DNA of 64,000 bases from Cafeteria roenbergensis. Taxonomy: Eukaryota; Sar; Bigyra; Bicosoecida; Cafeteriaceae. This document shows positions 52,196 to 60,607 of this stretch, one piece after another. The notes under the pieces are model-generated. The model was not told where the DNA came from and searched no databases. It worked only from the letters and a program-made list of their open reading frames with translations. The translations under genes were made by a program, and so were the position numbers. The first letter of the stretch is position 1. Every line of letters starts with the position of its first letter. The DNA is taken from assembly GCA_008330645.1 (NCBI GenBank), contig VLTN01000008.1:496001-560000 (forward strand). The letters run 5' to 3'.

Positions 52196-53431
52196 TTAGC
52201 CTTGCCCCGAACACGCAGCCGCGGAGTTCGGGCCGCGGGGGTGGTCCATGTCACAGGCGGGGCAGTGCGGCACTGGAAACTTGGCTGCCGCAAACTCCGC
52301 GGCAGGCCCAGACTCATCACCGCCGCCGCCGAATGGGCTCACGGCCCCGCCGCCGCCGCCGCCGCCGAATGGGTTCACGGCCCCACCGCCTCCGCCTCCG
52401 CCGCCGAATGGGCTCACGGCCCCGCCGCCGCCGCCGCCGCCACCACCGAATGGGCTCACGGCCCCACCGCCGCCGCCGCCGAATGGGTTCACGGCCCCAC
52501 CGCCGCCGCCGCCGCCGAATGGGTTCACGGCCCCACCGCCTCCGCCTCCGCCGCCGAATGGGTTCACGGCCCCACCGCCGCCGCCTCCGCCGCCGAATGG
52601 GTTCACGGCCCCACCGCCGCCGCCTCCGCCGCCGAATGGGTTCACGGCCCCACCGCCGCCGCCTCCGCCGCCGAATGGGTTCACGGCCCCACCGCCTCCG
52701 CCGCCGCCGAATGGGTTCACGGCCCCACCGCCTCCGCCGCCGCCGAATGGGTTCACGGCCCCACCGCCGCCGCCTCCGCCGCCGAATGGGTTCACGGCCC
52801 CACCGCCGCCGCCGCCGCCGAATGGGTTCACGGCCCCACCGCCGCCGCCGCCGCCGAATGGGTTCACGGCCCCACCGCCGCTGACGAAAACGGCGACAGA
52901 TTTGCTCCTGGACGGGAAGCGCGTCGCCCCGGCGGGCGCAACATCGACGCCATCGCCACTGCCCTTGCCTTCCGAGGCGAGGCTTCGCCTCAGTGCGTGG
53001 AACGCCTCCTCAACGAACCCCAACCTCTCCCTTAGGGTGCGTAGCTCTGCCGCCATGGTCGCGATGAGGCCCGCTGACTCGAGCCCCACGGTTGCGGGAG
53101 GCGGTTTCCGGTGCGAGGACCTCTCCTCCACTCCCAACGCGCCTCTAAGCTGGCGGCCTTGGCGCACTTTGGTCACGGGTCGCCTAGACCCCATCACGGC
53201 TTCGAGGCTCGCAATGAGCTCTCTGTTTCGGGTTGGTGACCACGGCACGGCCTGGATTCGGAGGCCCTCGCCCAAGTGAAGCGTTCGCTGCGGGCCCTCA
53301 GTTCTGGATGCCAGAAGGACTGAGGGGCGACGCCGCATGCCGAGAGCTCGCCTCGCAGCGAGAGCAAGCGAGGCCTCTGCCCCTGCTTGTCGCATGTCGG
53401 CCACGAAAAGGACGATCGTCGCATCGGCCAT
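52196..53431 (-). CDS. NPF-repeat protein encoded over a minisatellite
   Basis: A single exon of 411 residues with a true ATG (MADATIVLFVADMRQAG). I do not recognise a family. The first roughly 115 residues look globular, then comes a predicted coiled coil (AELRTLRERLGFVEEAFHAL), then about 15 copies of Gly-run plus AVNPF or AVSPF, and a C-terminal end with C-x2-C-x3-H-x9-C (from CPACDMDHP). Asn-Pro-Phe motifs are the known ligand of EH domains in endocytosis, so a multivalent adaptor is conceivable. Third-position GC in the N-terminal part is visibly lower than in neighbouring genes, suggesting weak expression or a young gene. The opposite strand is also open across the repeat and would give Pro-rich repeats. 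I prefer this strand because of the ATG and ordered N-terminus, but only moderately. Confidence 0.5.
   Translation of the reverse strand: MADATIVLFVADMRQAGAEASLALAARRALGMRRRPSVLLASRTEGPQRTLHLGEGLRIQAVPWSPTRNRELIASLEAVMGSRRPVTKVRQGRQLRGALGVEERSSHRKPPPATVGLESAGLIATMAAELRTLRERLGFVEEAFHALRRSLASEGKGSGDGVDVAPAGATRFPSRSKSVAVFVSGGGAVNPFGGGGGGGAVNPFGGGGGGGAVNPFGGGGGGGGAVNPFGGGGGGGAVNPFGGGGGGGAVNPFGGGGGGGGAVNPFGGGGGGGGAVNPFGGGGGGGGAVNPFGGGGGGGGAVNPFGGGGGGGAVNPFGGGGGGAVSPFGGGGGGGGGAVSPFGGGGGGGGAVNPFGGGGGGGAVSPFGGGGDESGPAAEFAAAKFPVPHCPACDMDHPRGPNSAAACSGQG
52319..52881. repeat. minisatellite, about 15 units of 33-42 bp
   Basis: Each unit consists of a ccg/cca/cct run followed by aatggGTTCACGGCC or the GCTCACGGCC variant. 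Unit lengths differ only by whole triplets (the run holds six to nine triplets), so all reading frames stay in register. The leftmost units use the GCTC variant more often; the right part is nearly uniform, suggesting recent expansion there. Confidence 0.92.
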
Positions 53432-54312
53432 TCTGTGAGGAGCGCGAGCAGAGGCTTGGATCCGTCCGATTGAACGAGACGTGCGCAGTCATGTCAAATC
53501 GCGCCCTGGGGATGGAACGCGCTCACCCTGCAGTCCTCGCGAACGTTGAAGGACCACGCGTGTCTGCCGCTCCGGGGCTGGGGTGGGGAGCGAATCGCAG
53601 ACTGGCTGCCGTTCGCTTGCCGTTCAGCCCCAGACCGAGATTGCACTGGCCGTCGGCGAGGGCTTGCTCAATATCGAGGGAAGCAGACCGGCAGACTTGG
53701 CGGACAAGGTCCCAGGCGTCCCGCTTGTTCTGCCCCACGATAGCCACGACCAGGCGAGAGCAAACGTCCGTCCCGTCCTGCGGGCAGCTTCGGGAGTCCG
53801 GCACGATGAGTCACCAACAGCTGCCCAAGCGCCTCTGAAGCCCGGGCGGCACCGCCTGGGGCTGGGCAACCTCAGCCGCCGTGCGGGAGCGCTCGCCAGC
53901 AGCTGCCCGCAGCGCCAAACCACAAGGCGAGACGCTTCCCGTATTCAAGCGGCTGATGTCCGGCGCGTCGCGGGCTGACGCTCGGCACGCGCGCTCACCT
54001 TTCTCCTGCGCCCCCGGGTCTGCCGTGTGGTCCACCCGGGATCCGGAGAGGTACAGCCAGTCGAGGTGCCCCTCGCCGCAGCTTCCATCGGTCCGTCCGC
54101 CGCTTTGTTTGCCCGGCCAGTGACGCTCGCCGCTGCAACCACTGCGAGGGCCAGTATTGACAGTTGGGCAGATATATCGTAAATATTCCGCCAGATCTTC
54201 GCCTTCAACCTGGCAGAGGGCATGCCGGCGAACAAGAGCTGCAACAACAGCGGCGGCCTCGCGGCGGCCTCGCCGAGGCACTCTTGACGCCCCTCCACGA
54301 GGGACGCGAACC
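53432..54312. other. divergent intergenic region, NPF-repeat gene and AOAH
   Basis: 881 bases with lower GC than the genes around it. Several short frames are open but none has an ordered product or splice support. Near its right end is an AT-rich stretch, listed separately as a possible promoter element. Confidence 0.4.
54171..54190 (+). promoter_or_regulatory. AT-rich element upstream of AOAH
   Basis: gatatatcgtaaatattccg is conspicuous in about 70% GC surroundings and lies roughly 125-140 bases before the AOAH start codon. It could be a core promoter element. This is inference from composition and position alone. Confidence 0.2.
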
Positions 54313-56317
54313 ATGAAGCTGATCCTTGCTGTCCTTGCGGCAGCGCTGGTGGCCTCAGCTCAGGCCAGCGGGGGCGCCACCTGCGCGGGCTGCAGCGCTC
54401 TTATCGGCCTCGTCGGCCAGCTCGCTGGCAACGGCACCCCGCCCAGCACCTGGCCGTGGGACAAGTCGCCCGACGCATTCTGCGAGGAGATCAAGCTGTG
54501 CGATGGCACTTGCGAGCTGTGGGGCGCAAAGTGGCCGGTGAGCTCGCCGGACTTCCCCACCGACGGCAAGCGCGACGACACCGCGCCCAAGCCCGACAGC
54601 GCGGCCGACATGCTCCCCGCAGGCGCCGAGCACCTCACCGAGATGAAGGCCTTCCGCGCCTCCGCGGCGCGCGCGGGCGCCACCGAGCCCATGCCGCTCC
54701 TGGAGCGCACGGTTGCCTGGCTCGCGACGCATCGCGACGAGATTGAAGCTGCCGGCCCCGGCATGTTCTTCGGCATGAGCCGCGCCATGGCCCGCGATTC
54801 CCTCACTGCTGCGGTTGACGCCTTCTCCGGTGACGCCAACGTGACCCTTCCCTGCGACAACCTCGGGAACCTCACCTGCGACATCCACACCCTCTTCGAC
54901 AACCACCTGCCGCTGGCCGATGGCGACGGCGACACCTTCGCCGCGGGGGACATCCCTCTGCTCACCACCCAGCTGCGCGGCACGAGCTGGCGCGGCCGCG
55001 ACTGCGACGACACGCGCGCAACGGTGCACCCCGGCCGCCGCACCGTCGCCGCCGGGCTTGGCCCCGACGTCGACCACAACTGCAACGGCATCAGCGGCAC
55101 GGACCCGCAGACCGGGGCGTCGTACGAGGAGCTCTTCTGCTCTGGCCCCAACGCCCCCATGGGCGTGATCGGCATCGGCGACTCGGCGCTGGCGCACTTC
55201 CACATCCCTCCCCAGTACCTCAACGCCATGAACTTCAGCCTCGACCACGTCATCAACGCCGCCTCCAACGAGCTTGACTGGCCCCAGTGCTCCTGGTCTA
55301 CCGGCTACCGCAAGACGGACGAGTGCCCCGCCAGCCCTGTGGAGATGGGCTCCATCTACCAGCGCATGCGCGCCCGCAACCTCTGCATGCACCGCGACTT
55401 CACCAACGCGGGCGTCAACGGCGCCCGCGTGAGCTCCGCCGCCGAGGTCCTCATCCCCAACCTCAAGCGCGACCCCGTCAACGACAACCCCGTCCTCGCG
55501 TTCTACGCCCTCATCGGCAACGACGTCTGCAACGGACACCCCGGTCTCACCCGCATGACCACGCCGGCCGAGTTCCGCGCATCCGTTCTCAAGTCCTTCC
55601 AGGAGCTCAACAACACCCTGCCCCCCGGCAGCAAGGTGGCGGTCATGGGCCTGGTCCAGGGCACCATCCTCTACGACACCATGCACAACCAGACCCACCC
55701 GCTGGGCGTGGACTACACCGACCTCTACACCACCCTCTCCTGTGTTGGGTCCAACCCCTGCAACGGCTGGCTCACCTCCAACGACACCCTTCGCGCCCTC
55801 ACCCAGCAGCGTGCCGACAACCTCACCAAGGTCTACGACGAGATCATCGCCGCCTACAACCACTCGTACACTTTCGAGGTGTACCGCCTGGACATCAACT
55901 GGAAGGCGCTCTTCGCCCAGTACGTGCAAAAGTACGGCAACCCCCGCGGCGCCATCGAGCCCGTCGGTGAGACCAAGCGTTGCGCTCGCCCGCGCCTCGT
56001 GCCCGTTGGAATGCCATCGTGCGCGCGCGCCTTCCGCGCACTGGGCCCGGATGTGTTGCGCCCCGCGTTCTGCTTGACCCTGCGCGCGCTCCGGGCATGC
56101 TCCGCCGACCCAGCACCCCGCTTCCCCTTGCTTCCTCACCTCCCCCGCCCCTCCCTGCTCGTTTGCAGATGGCTTCCACCCCAGCCAGGCCACCCACCAG
56201 CTCCTTGCCGACGTCATCTGGAAGGACCTTGAGGCGAACCGGCCCCACTGGATCCCGCCCGTGAACCCCAACAACGCCAAGATCGCCGCCCTGTTCGGCG
56301 ACCAGGGCGGCTACTGA
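54313..56317 (+). CDS. AOAH: Acyloxyacyl hydrolase (AOAH)-like secreted lipase
   Basis: Two exons, 54313-55966 and 56169-56317, encode 600 residues (human AOAH 575). The phase 1 join makes the aspartate of DGFHPSQ. AOAH removes secondary fatty acyl chains from lipid A of bacterial lipopolysaccharide. The order matches the family: signal peptide (MKLILAVLAAALVASAQA), a saposin-like segment starting CAGCSALIGLVGQL with Cys pairs to about residue 75, a calcium-binding-like DGDGDTFAAGD and WRGRDCDD, then the lipase domain with nucleophile Ser291 in GIGDSALAHFHIPP, YRKTDECP, FTNAGVNGARV, LIGNDVCNG, and Asp552/His555 in DGFHP. Several N-glycosylation sites are present. It probably acts in digestive vacuoles on ingested Gram-negative bacteria. 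A 166-bp piece of this gene is copied at 58262-58427. Confidence 0.92.
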
Positions 56318-56878
56318 TCCCCCAGCTGCATGGTCGCGCGCCCTTCGCATCAGCAACGTTGGGCGACAGGCGCGACCACGCACCGGTCACTGGTCTTGGG
56401 CAGCAAGCGCAGCGCGGTCTGGCCGCTCGATGCTTGCCTTGAGTGCCTTGACACGCGCGCGCCCAACTATGCCTGGCCCCCAAGAAATGCCAGTGCCGTT
56501 CCCAGACACTTGCAAACTCGGCCGGCAGCGTGGCAGCCAGCCAGCACACAGGCAGCGTGGCAGCCAGCTTGCGCGCTGGCTTCCAGAGCTCGTCCCGCGC
56601 CGCGACGCGTAGAGCTCCTTGCCGCGCCTTCTGCCGCGCAAACCCAGTCACAAATGCGCGCGTGTGGCCCTGCAGCCTTGGCGCCCATGCGCGCCGGGCA
56701 AGCGGCCCCATGCGGACCCTCGGTCAACGGCAGCCGCTGCAAGTCACTTCGCCCCGGCAGAGCGACTCGCGCCCCGACGATCGAGCATCTCGCTCACCGG
56801 CTCGACGGCAGCCGCGCTCGCCGCGCCGCACTTGCGAAGCCCCGCGTGCTCCCGTCAGTCGCGACCCGACCGGGTCTA
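56318..56878. other. intergenic region between AOAH and secreted gene A
   Basis: 561 bases, no gene recognised. It includes a direct repeat of ggcagcgtggcagccagc at about 56523-56570. It probably holds the AOAH 3' UTR and the promoter of the next gene. Confidence 0.4.
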
Positions 56879-57644
56879 ATGGTGAGCCTCCACCTCCCTC
56901 GTTTCAGAACGGCCGTGCCAACAAAAGGTTCCGCTTGCGTGCGAGGTCCAACCACCGAGCGACGCAGCCCATGCGTCCGGCACTGTCTTCGGCAAGTTCG
57001 CACCTCCAAGGCTGCGCCAGGGCCGCGCAGCCAGGACATCGAGGCAGCAACACTTGGTTCGCTCCCCGCTTGCCCCCTGGCTCCTGCCGTCCTCCCGCGC
57101 CTGCCGATCGCAGGCCAGGCCTTGCGCAGCGTGGTTGCTTGCAGCCGTCGCAGCTTTGAGCGCAATCTGCTTTGCCAACGCCAAGGAGTACTGTGCAGTG
57201 TTTCCACTGCAAGGCAAGCTGAACTGCGGGACAGAGACGCTCGAAGCTGCTAGCTTGGCCAAGCTTTGCTCCCCCGATGGCACAGACCTCTGCGACCAAC
57301 TCAAAGCCGAAGTCAGCCACCGCCAGGCGGAGCTTCTAAAAAAAACCGAGATTGCCACCGGTTGCAAGGCGGACATTGCCGCTGTGTCCCTGCACAAAGT
57401 CTGGTATGGCAAGGAAGCCAACGCCAAATCGACGGCCGCAAAGCTGGCCAAATCGCTCAACTCGGGGTAGTCGCACCTTCGTGACAAGATTTCCGCACCA
57501 AGTGGTTCACATGCGGACCCCAAGGCTCTGGCAAAGTGGTACGTGGTTCCGGGGTCTGCCTCAGGTCGTGGAGCCGAGACTCCAGCAGACAAGGCGCTTG
57601 CGAATAATGCAGGTCCCGCTGGCTTTCTGCAGTGCAGGGAGTAG
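56879..57644 (+). CDS. Small secreted cysteine-rich protein, copy A (in-frame stop before the last block)
   Basis: I do not recognise a family, but this is a clear paralogue of the gene at 59294. The best model is exon 1 = ATG alone (56879-56881), donor GTGAGC, acceptor GATCGCAG, then exon 2 from 57114. It yields MARPCAAWLLAAVAALSAIC, a signal peptide; the frame has no other ATG. The mature part reads EYCAVFPLQGKLNC, SLAKLC, DLCDQL, TEIATGC and HKVWYGKEANAK, each matching copy B. A TAG at 57468-57470 ends the frame after NSG, giving 119 residues. Yet the same frame continues for 57 codons with clear similarity to the C-terminus of copy B (DPKALAKWYV versus DPEALEAWFV, final LQC versus TQC) to a second TAG at 57642-57644. 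The sixth conserved cysteine lies after the first stop. So it is either decaying, shortened, or read through. Identity to B is roughly 40%. Confidence 0.6.
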
Positions 57645-58015
57645 AGTGTAGCTGAAGCCATCGCGCAGCATGTGTGTGTGTGCGCGCGTGTGTGCGCGAG
57701 GGCAAGTGCGGCGCGCGAAACCTCAACATTGACAACCCCTAAGACCCTCACCATCGCTCGATTCGCTACAACGTGACGCTTGAACGCACTTCGCAGCCCC
57801 ACACATTGCAGCTCCCAGCCAGCAGCATCGGGCGTGCAACGTCCCGGAGCAGCGCGTCTCTGCGGCCGCGGGCTGATGATGTGTGGACGCTTCGCCACGG
57901 CGACGTTTGCGCGCGTGAGCCAATGCCTCGGCAAAGCACGGCACGGCACACGAGCCCATCAGGCATTGGAGTACGCATAAACACGCAGCCGGGGCTCGGA
58001 GTGCCGCCCCGGCGA
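57645..58015. other. 3' flank of secreted gene A, part of the duplicated block
   Basis: It begins with a GT/GC-rich run at about 57665-57700. From 57745 it is almost identical to 60147 onward, the 3' flank of CFAP61. No gene is recognised; it corresponds to the shared 3' region between secreted gene B and CFAP61 in the other copy. Confidence 0.6.
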
Positions 58016-58205
58016 TCAATGGATCCCCGGGAGGAAGTAGCGGGGCAGCGCGTGGCTGTGGGCCTTGACGAACCGAATGGCGCGGAGCTCCATGGCGCGG
58101 CGCACGGAGGAGGGAACGGAAGCGCCGCTTCCAAGCAGCGAAGCGCGGATCGCCTCCATGTGCTTCGGCGCGGGCCCTGTGCCAGCGCGGCCCTTGTCGG
58201 GTCCG
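57745..58205. repeat. duplicated segment, left copy (partner 60147-60607)
   Basis: 461 bases align without gaps to 60147-60607 at a constant offset of 2402, with three mismatches that I could count. It covers the 3' flank and last 63 codons of CFAP61. The match stops abruptly after 58205. Confidence 0.95.
58016..58205 (-). pseudogene. 3'-terminal fragment of CFAP61
   Basis: The last 190 coding bases of CFAP61, including its stop codon (ending RYFLPGIH), are repeated here in the same orientation as the full gene 2.4 kb to the right. Upstream of 58205 the sequence leaves CFAP61 and soon enters an AOAH fragment. The open minus-strand frame that runs through both pieces is therefore a fusion by rearrangement and not a gene of its own. 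Confidence 0.9.
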
Positions 58206-58236
58206 TGTGCACTGCCGTCCTGGAGGTCCCTTCTCA

Positions 58237-58427
58237 CGAGCTTGACAGTTTCTGGTCCGAAGGCTACCGCAAGACGGACGAGTGCCCCGCCAGCCCTGTG
58301 GAGATGGGCTCCATCTACCAGCGCATGCGCGCCCGCAACCTCTGCATGCACCGCGACTTCACTAACTCGGGCGTCAACGGCGCCCGCGTGAGCTCCGCCG
58401 CCGAGGTCCTCATCCCCAGCCTCAAGC
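58237..58427 (+). pseudogene. internal fragment of AOAH
   Basis: Positions 58262-58427 match AOAH 55303-55468 (from GYRKTDECP through AAEVLIP) without gaps and with three mismatches. A short further match (cgagcttgac) begins at about 58237. It lacks the start, the nucleophile region and the 3' half. Orientation is the same as AOAH. Confidence 0.92.
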
Positions 58428-59293
58428 AAAGCCATGCAAAGCGCTTGTTCGACTCTGGCAGGTGTTCAAGTGGAGTCCCCCCACGCACTTGTGAGCTGAT
58501 GAGCAAACACGCCTTTTCAACTTCGGGCCGGCTGCCACGGTTCATTCCTTTATTCCAGCGGCTGCGCCCTGGCGAGGCGGCACGCTTGGCAATGCGGTCA
58601 GTGACCGCACGCACCACCCAGGCCCGCGAGCGTCGATCCAGGCAGGTTGACCCAGGTGTCCGGTCGGCCGTCCCTGTCCTACCGGAGGTTTTCAAGACCA
58701 GAGTCAGGCATGCAGAGCCGCGTGCATTTCGTTCGGTAACCGGTTGGGTTCATATTTGTCCGCAGACGTAGATTCTACCCCGACAAAACAGACGAGCCAT
58801 CTGGCATCGTCACGCTGGCGCTGCTAACTTCAGCGTGCTGGGGCTGACCGGCGTGACTCAGAGGGTCCCGAGCTCTTCGCTACCTGCGTCGGCGGCCGGC
58901 AAGCTCGCCGGCAAGGCGCGTGAGCGTGCGCAATCGCTTTGCCCGCCGTGCCGTCGAACGCTCGCACAGCATCCAGGGCCCGTTGCGTCGGCTTTGAGGA
59001 GTGTGAGAGCAAAGCCGCATTCGTGCTCCCGCCCGCCCATGCGTGCGGCACACGCCGAGGTTTCAGTGCCCCTGCAGACTCCAGCAAGGCACTGCACTCC
59101 TACGCGACACTAACAGGTGCCCATTTGGCCACTGCTGGATGCGTGATCACCATTCCCTACGATCACACGCACCAGGGCGAATCGGAGGCGTTGCCGGACA
59201 CCTGAGGACCCTGCCTGGCCGAGCCGAGCCGCAGCTGGCGCTGCAACTTCAAAGGCGACCCACTTGGGCCTTTCGCGACCCAGCCGGCAAGAA
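58428..59293. other. gene-poor stretch between AOAH fragment and secreted gene B
   Basis: 866 bases with lower GC than most of the window and no recognisable protein. If the block arose by tandem duplication this should correspond to 55469-56878, but I see no similarity to the rest of AOAH, so the equivalent sequence was lost or replaced. Confidence 0.4.
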
Positions 59294-60044
59294 ATGGTGA
59301 GCCTCAATACTTTTCAAGCATCTAAGCGCGGGGAGGAGGAGCAAGAGCTCGGCCCTGCGTGCGGCACACGCCCACGCCCCTGGCCACCAAGCAACGCGAC
59401 ACGGCCGCAGCTGACGCGTAAACAGCTGTCTTGCTGCGCAAGTACTGCCGTCGCGCTCGCCGATGCGTGCGCAGGCGCAGCTGACCACAGCTGTCTTGCT
59501 CGTGGCCGTCGCGCTCGTCAGTGCGCCCTGCTTCGCCAGCGAGCAAGAACAAGTCTGCGGAGTCTTTCTTGTGCAAGGGAAGCTCGCTTGCGCGGCCAAC
59601 GATGTCAAGGCTGTGCGCCTGGCCAAATTCTGCACGGAGCTGACGGGTCGAACCAGCGACGTATGTGACATGCTTGTTGAGGAGATTCGCAGCCGCCACC
59701 AGGCGCTCGTGAAGCACACGGAGACGGCTACCAGTTGCGAACTGGCCTCCCCAGACGTCGAGATGGATCACGTTTGGTATAGCGTGAAGCCAAACGCCAA
59801 ACGCATGGCCAAGCGCATGGCCGGCTCCTTCGACTCGGAGCGCCTGACGCCGGTCACGGAGCAGATAGATGCACCTGATGGCCCCCAGTCTGACCCGGAA
59901 GCTTTGGAGGCCTGGTTCGTGAAGCCAACGCCGCAAAGGTCTCTTCGAGGTGACGCGGGCCCGGGAAATGTGCAGTCGCCAGTTGAGGAATTGTTGGCGG
60001 AGGCAGCAGAGGCTCGTGGCCTGACGCAGTGCAAGCCAGAGTGA
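59294..60044 (+). CDS. Small secreted cysteine-rich protein, copy B
   Basis: Family not recognised. Modelled like copy A: ATG-only exon 59294-59296, donor GTGAGC, acceptor GTGCGCAG, exon 2 59475-60044, giving 190 residues. Its N-terminus, MAQLTTAVLLVAVALVSAPC, is a signal peptide. An alternative start at the ATG at 59463 would give almost the same protein with the intron in the 5' UTR. Six cysteines in the mature protein line up with copy A: QVC, LAC, KFC, DVC, TSC and the C-terminal TQC. Other shared motifs are VF-x2-QGKL, LAK-x-C, TE-x-AT-x-C, VWY and NAK. The spacing suggests three disulfides. The C-terminal third is acidic and Pro-rich. Function unknown; a secreted or vacuolar factor is all that can be said. 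It lies in a duplicated block between AOAH and CFAP61. Confidence 0.65.
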
Positions 60045-60417
60045 GCGACTTGGACACCGGTGCGGCATGTGTGCTCGTGTGTGTGCGCGAGGGCAAGTGC
60101 GGCGCGCGAAACCTCGGCGAACACACCCGCAAAAGGTCGCCTGCGGCCCTCACCATCGCTCGATTCGCTACAACGTGACGCTTGAACGCACTTCGCAGCC
60201 CCACACATTGCAGCTCCCAGCCAGCAGCATCGGGCGTGCAACGTCCCGGAGCAGCGCGTCTCTGCGGCCGCGGGCTGATGATGTGTGGACGCTTCGCCAC
60301 GGCGACGTTTGCGCGCGTGAGCCAATGCCTCGGCAAAGCACGGCACGGCACACGAGCCCATCAGGCATTGGAGTACGCATAAACACGCAGCCGGGGCTCG
60401 GAGTGCCGCCCCGACGA
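60045..60417. other. convergent intergenic region, secreted gene B and CFAP61
   Basis: Holds the 3' flank shared with the left copy of the duplication. GT/GC-rich sequence directly after the stop also matches the left copy (gcgcgagggcaagtgcggcg). No gene. Confidence 0.55.
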
Positions 60418-60607
60418 TCAATGGATCCCCGGGAGGAAGTAGCGGGGCAGCGCGTGGCTGTGGGCCTTGACGAACCGAATGGCGCGGAGCTCCATGGCGC
60501 GGCGCACGGAGGAGGGAACGGAAGCGCCGCTTCCAAGCAGCGAAGCGCGGATCGCCTCCATGTGCTTCGGCGCGGGCCCTGTGCCAGCGCGACCCTTGTC
60601 GGGCCCG
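60147..60607. repeat. duplicated segment, right copy (partner 57745-58205)
   Basis: This copy is continuous with the full-length CFAP61 gene and is therefore the likely source. See the left copy for the alignment. Confidence 0.95.

Noticed and set aside
52196-52280. Retroviral-type zinc knuckle at the C-terminus of the NPF protein
   Set aside because: The spacing is C-x2-C-x3-H-x9-C rather than C-x2-C-x4-H-x4-C, and no other element-like part is nearby.
52319-52881. CRISPR-like regular array
   Set aside because: Units are fully repetitive with no unique spacers and sit in a eukaryotic coding frame; it is a minisatellite.
52248-53279. Plus-strand Pro-rich protein with NGFTA repeats as the main gene of the minisatellite
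   Set aside because: The region after the repeat has no ordered sequence, whereas the minus strand has an ATG, a globular-looking N-terminus and a coiled coil. Kept only as an alternative within the NPF entry.
58016-58435. Minus-strand 139-codon gene
   Set aside because: It is a chance fusion of antisense AOAH fragment and the CFAP61 tail created by the rearrangement.
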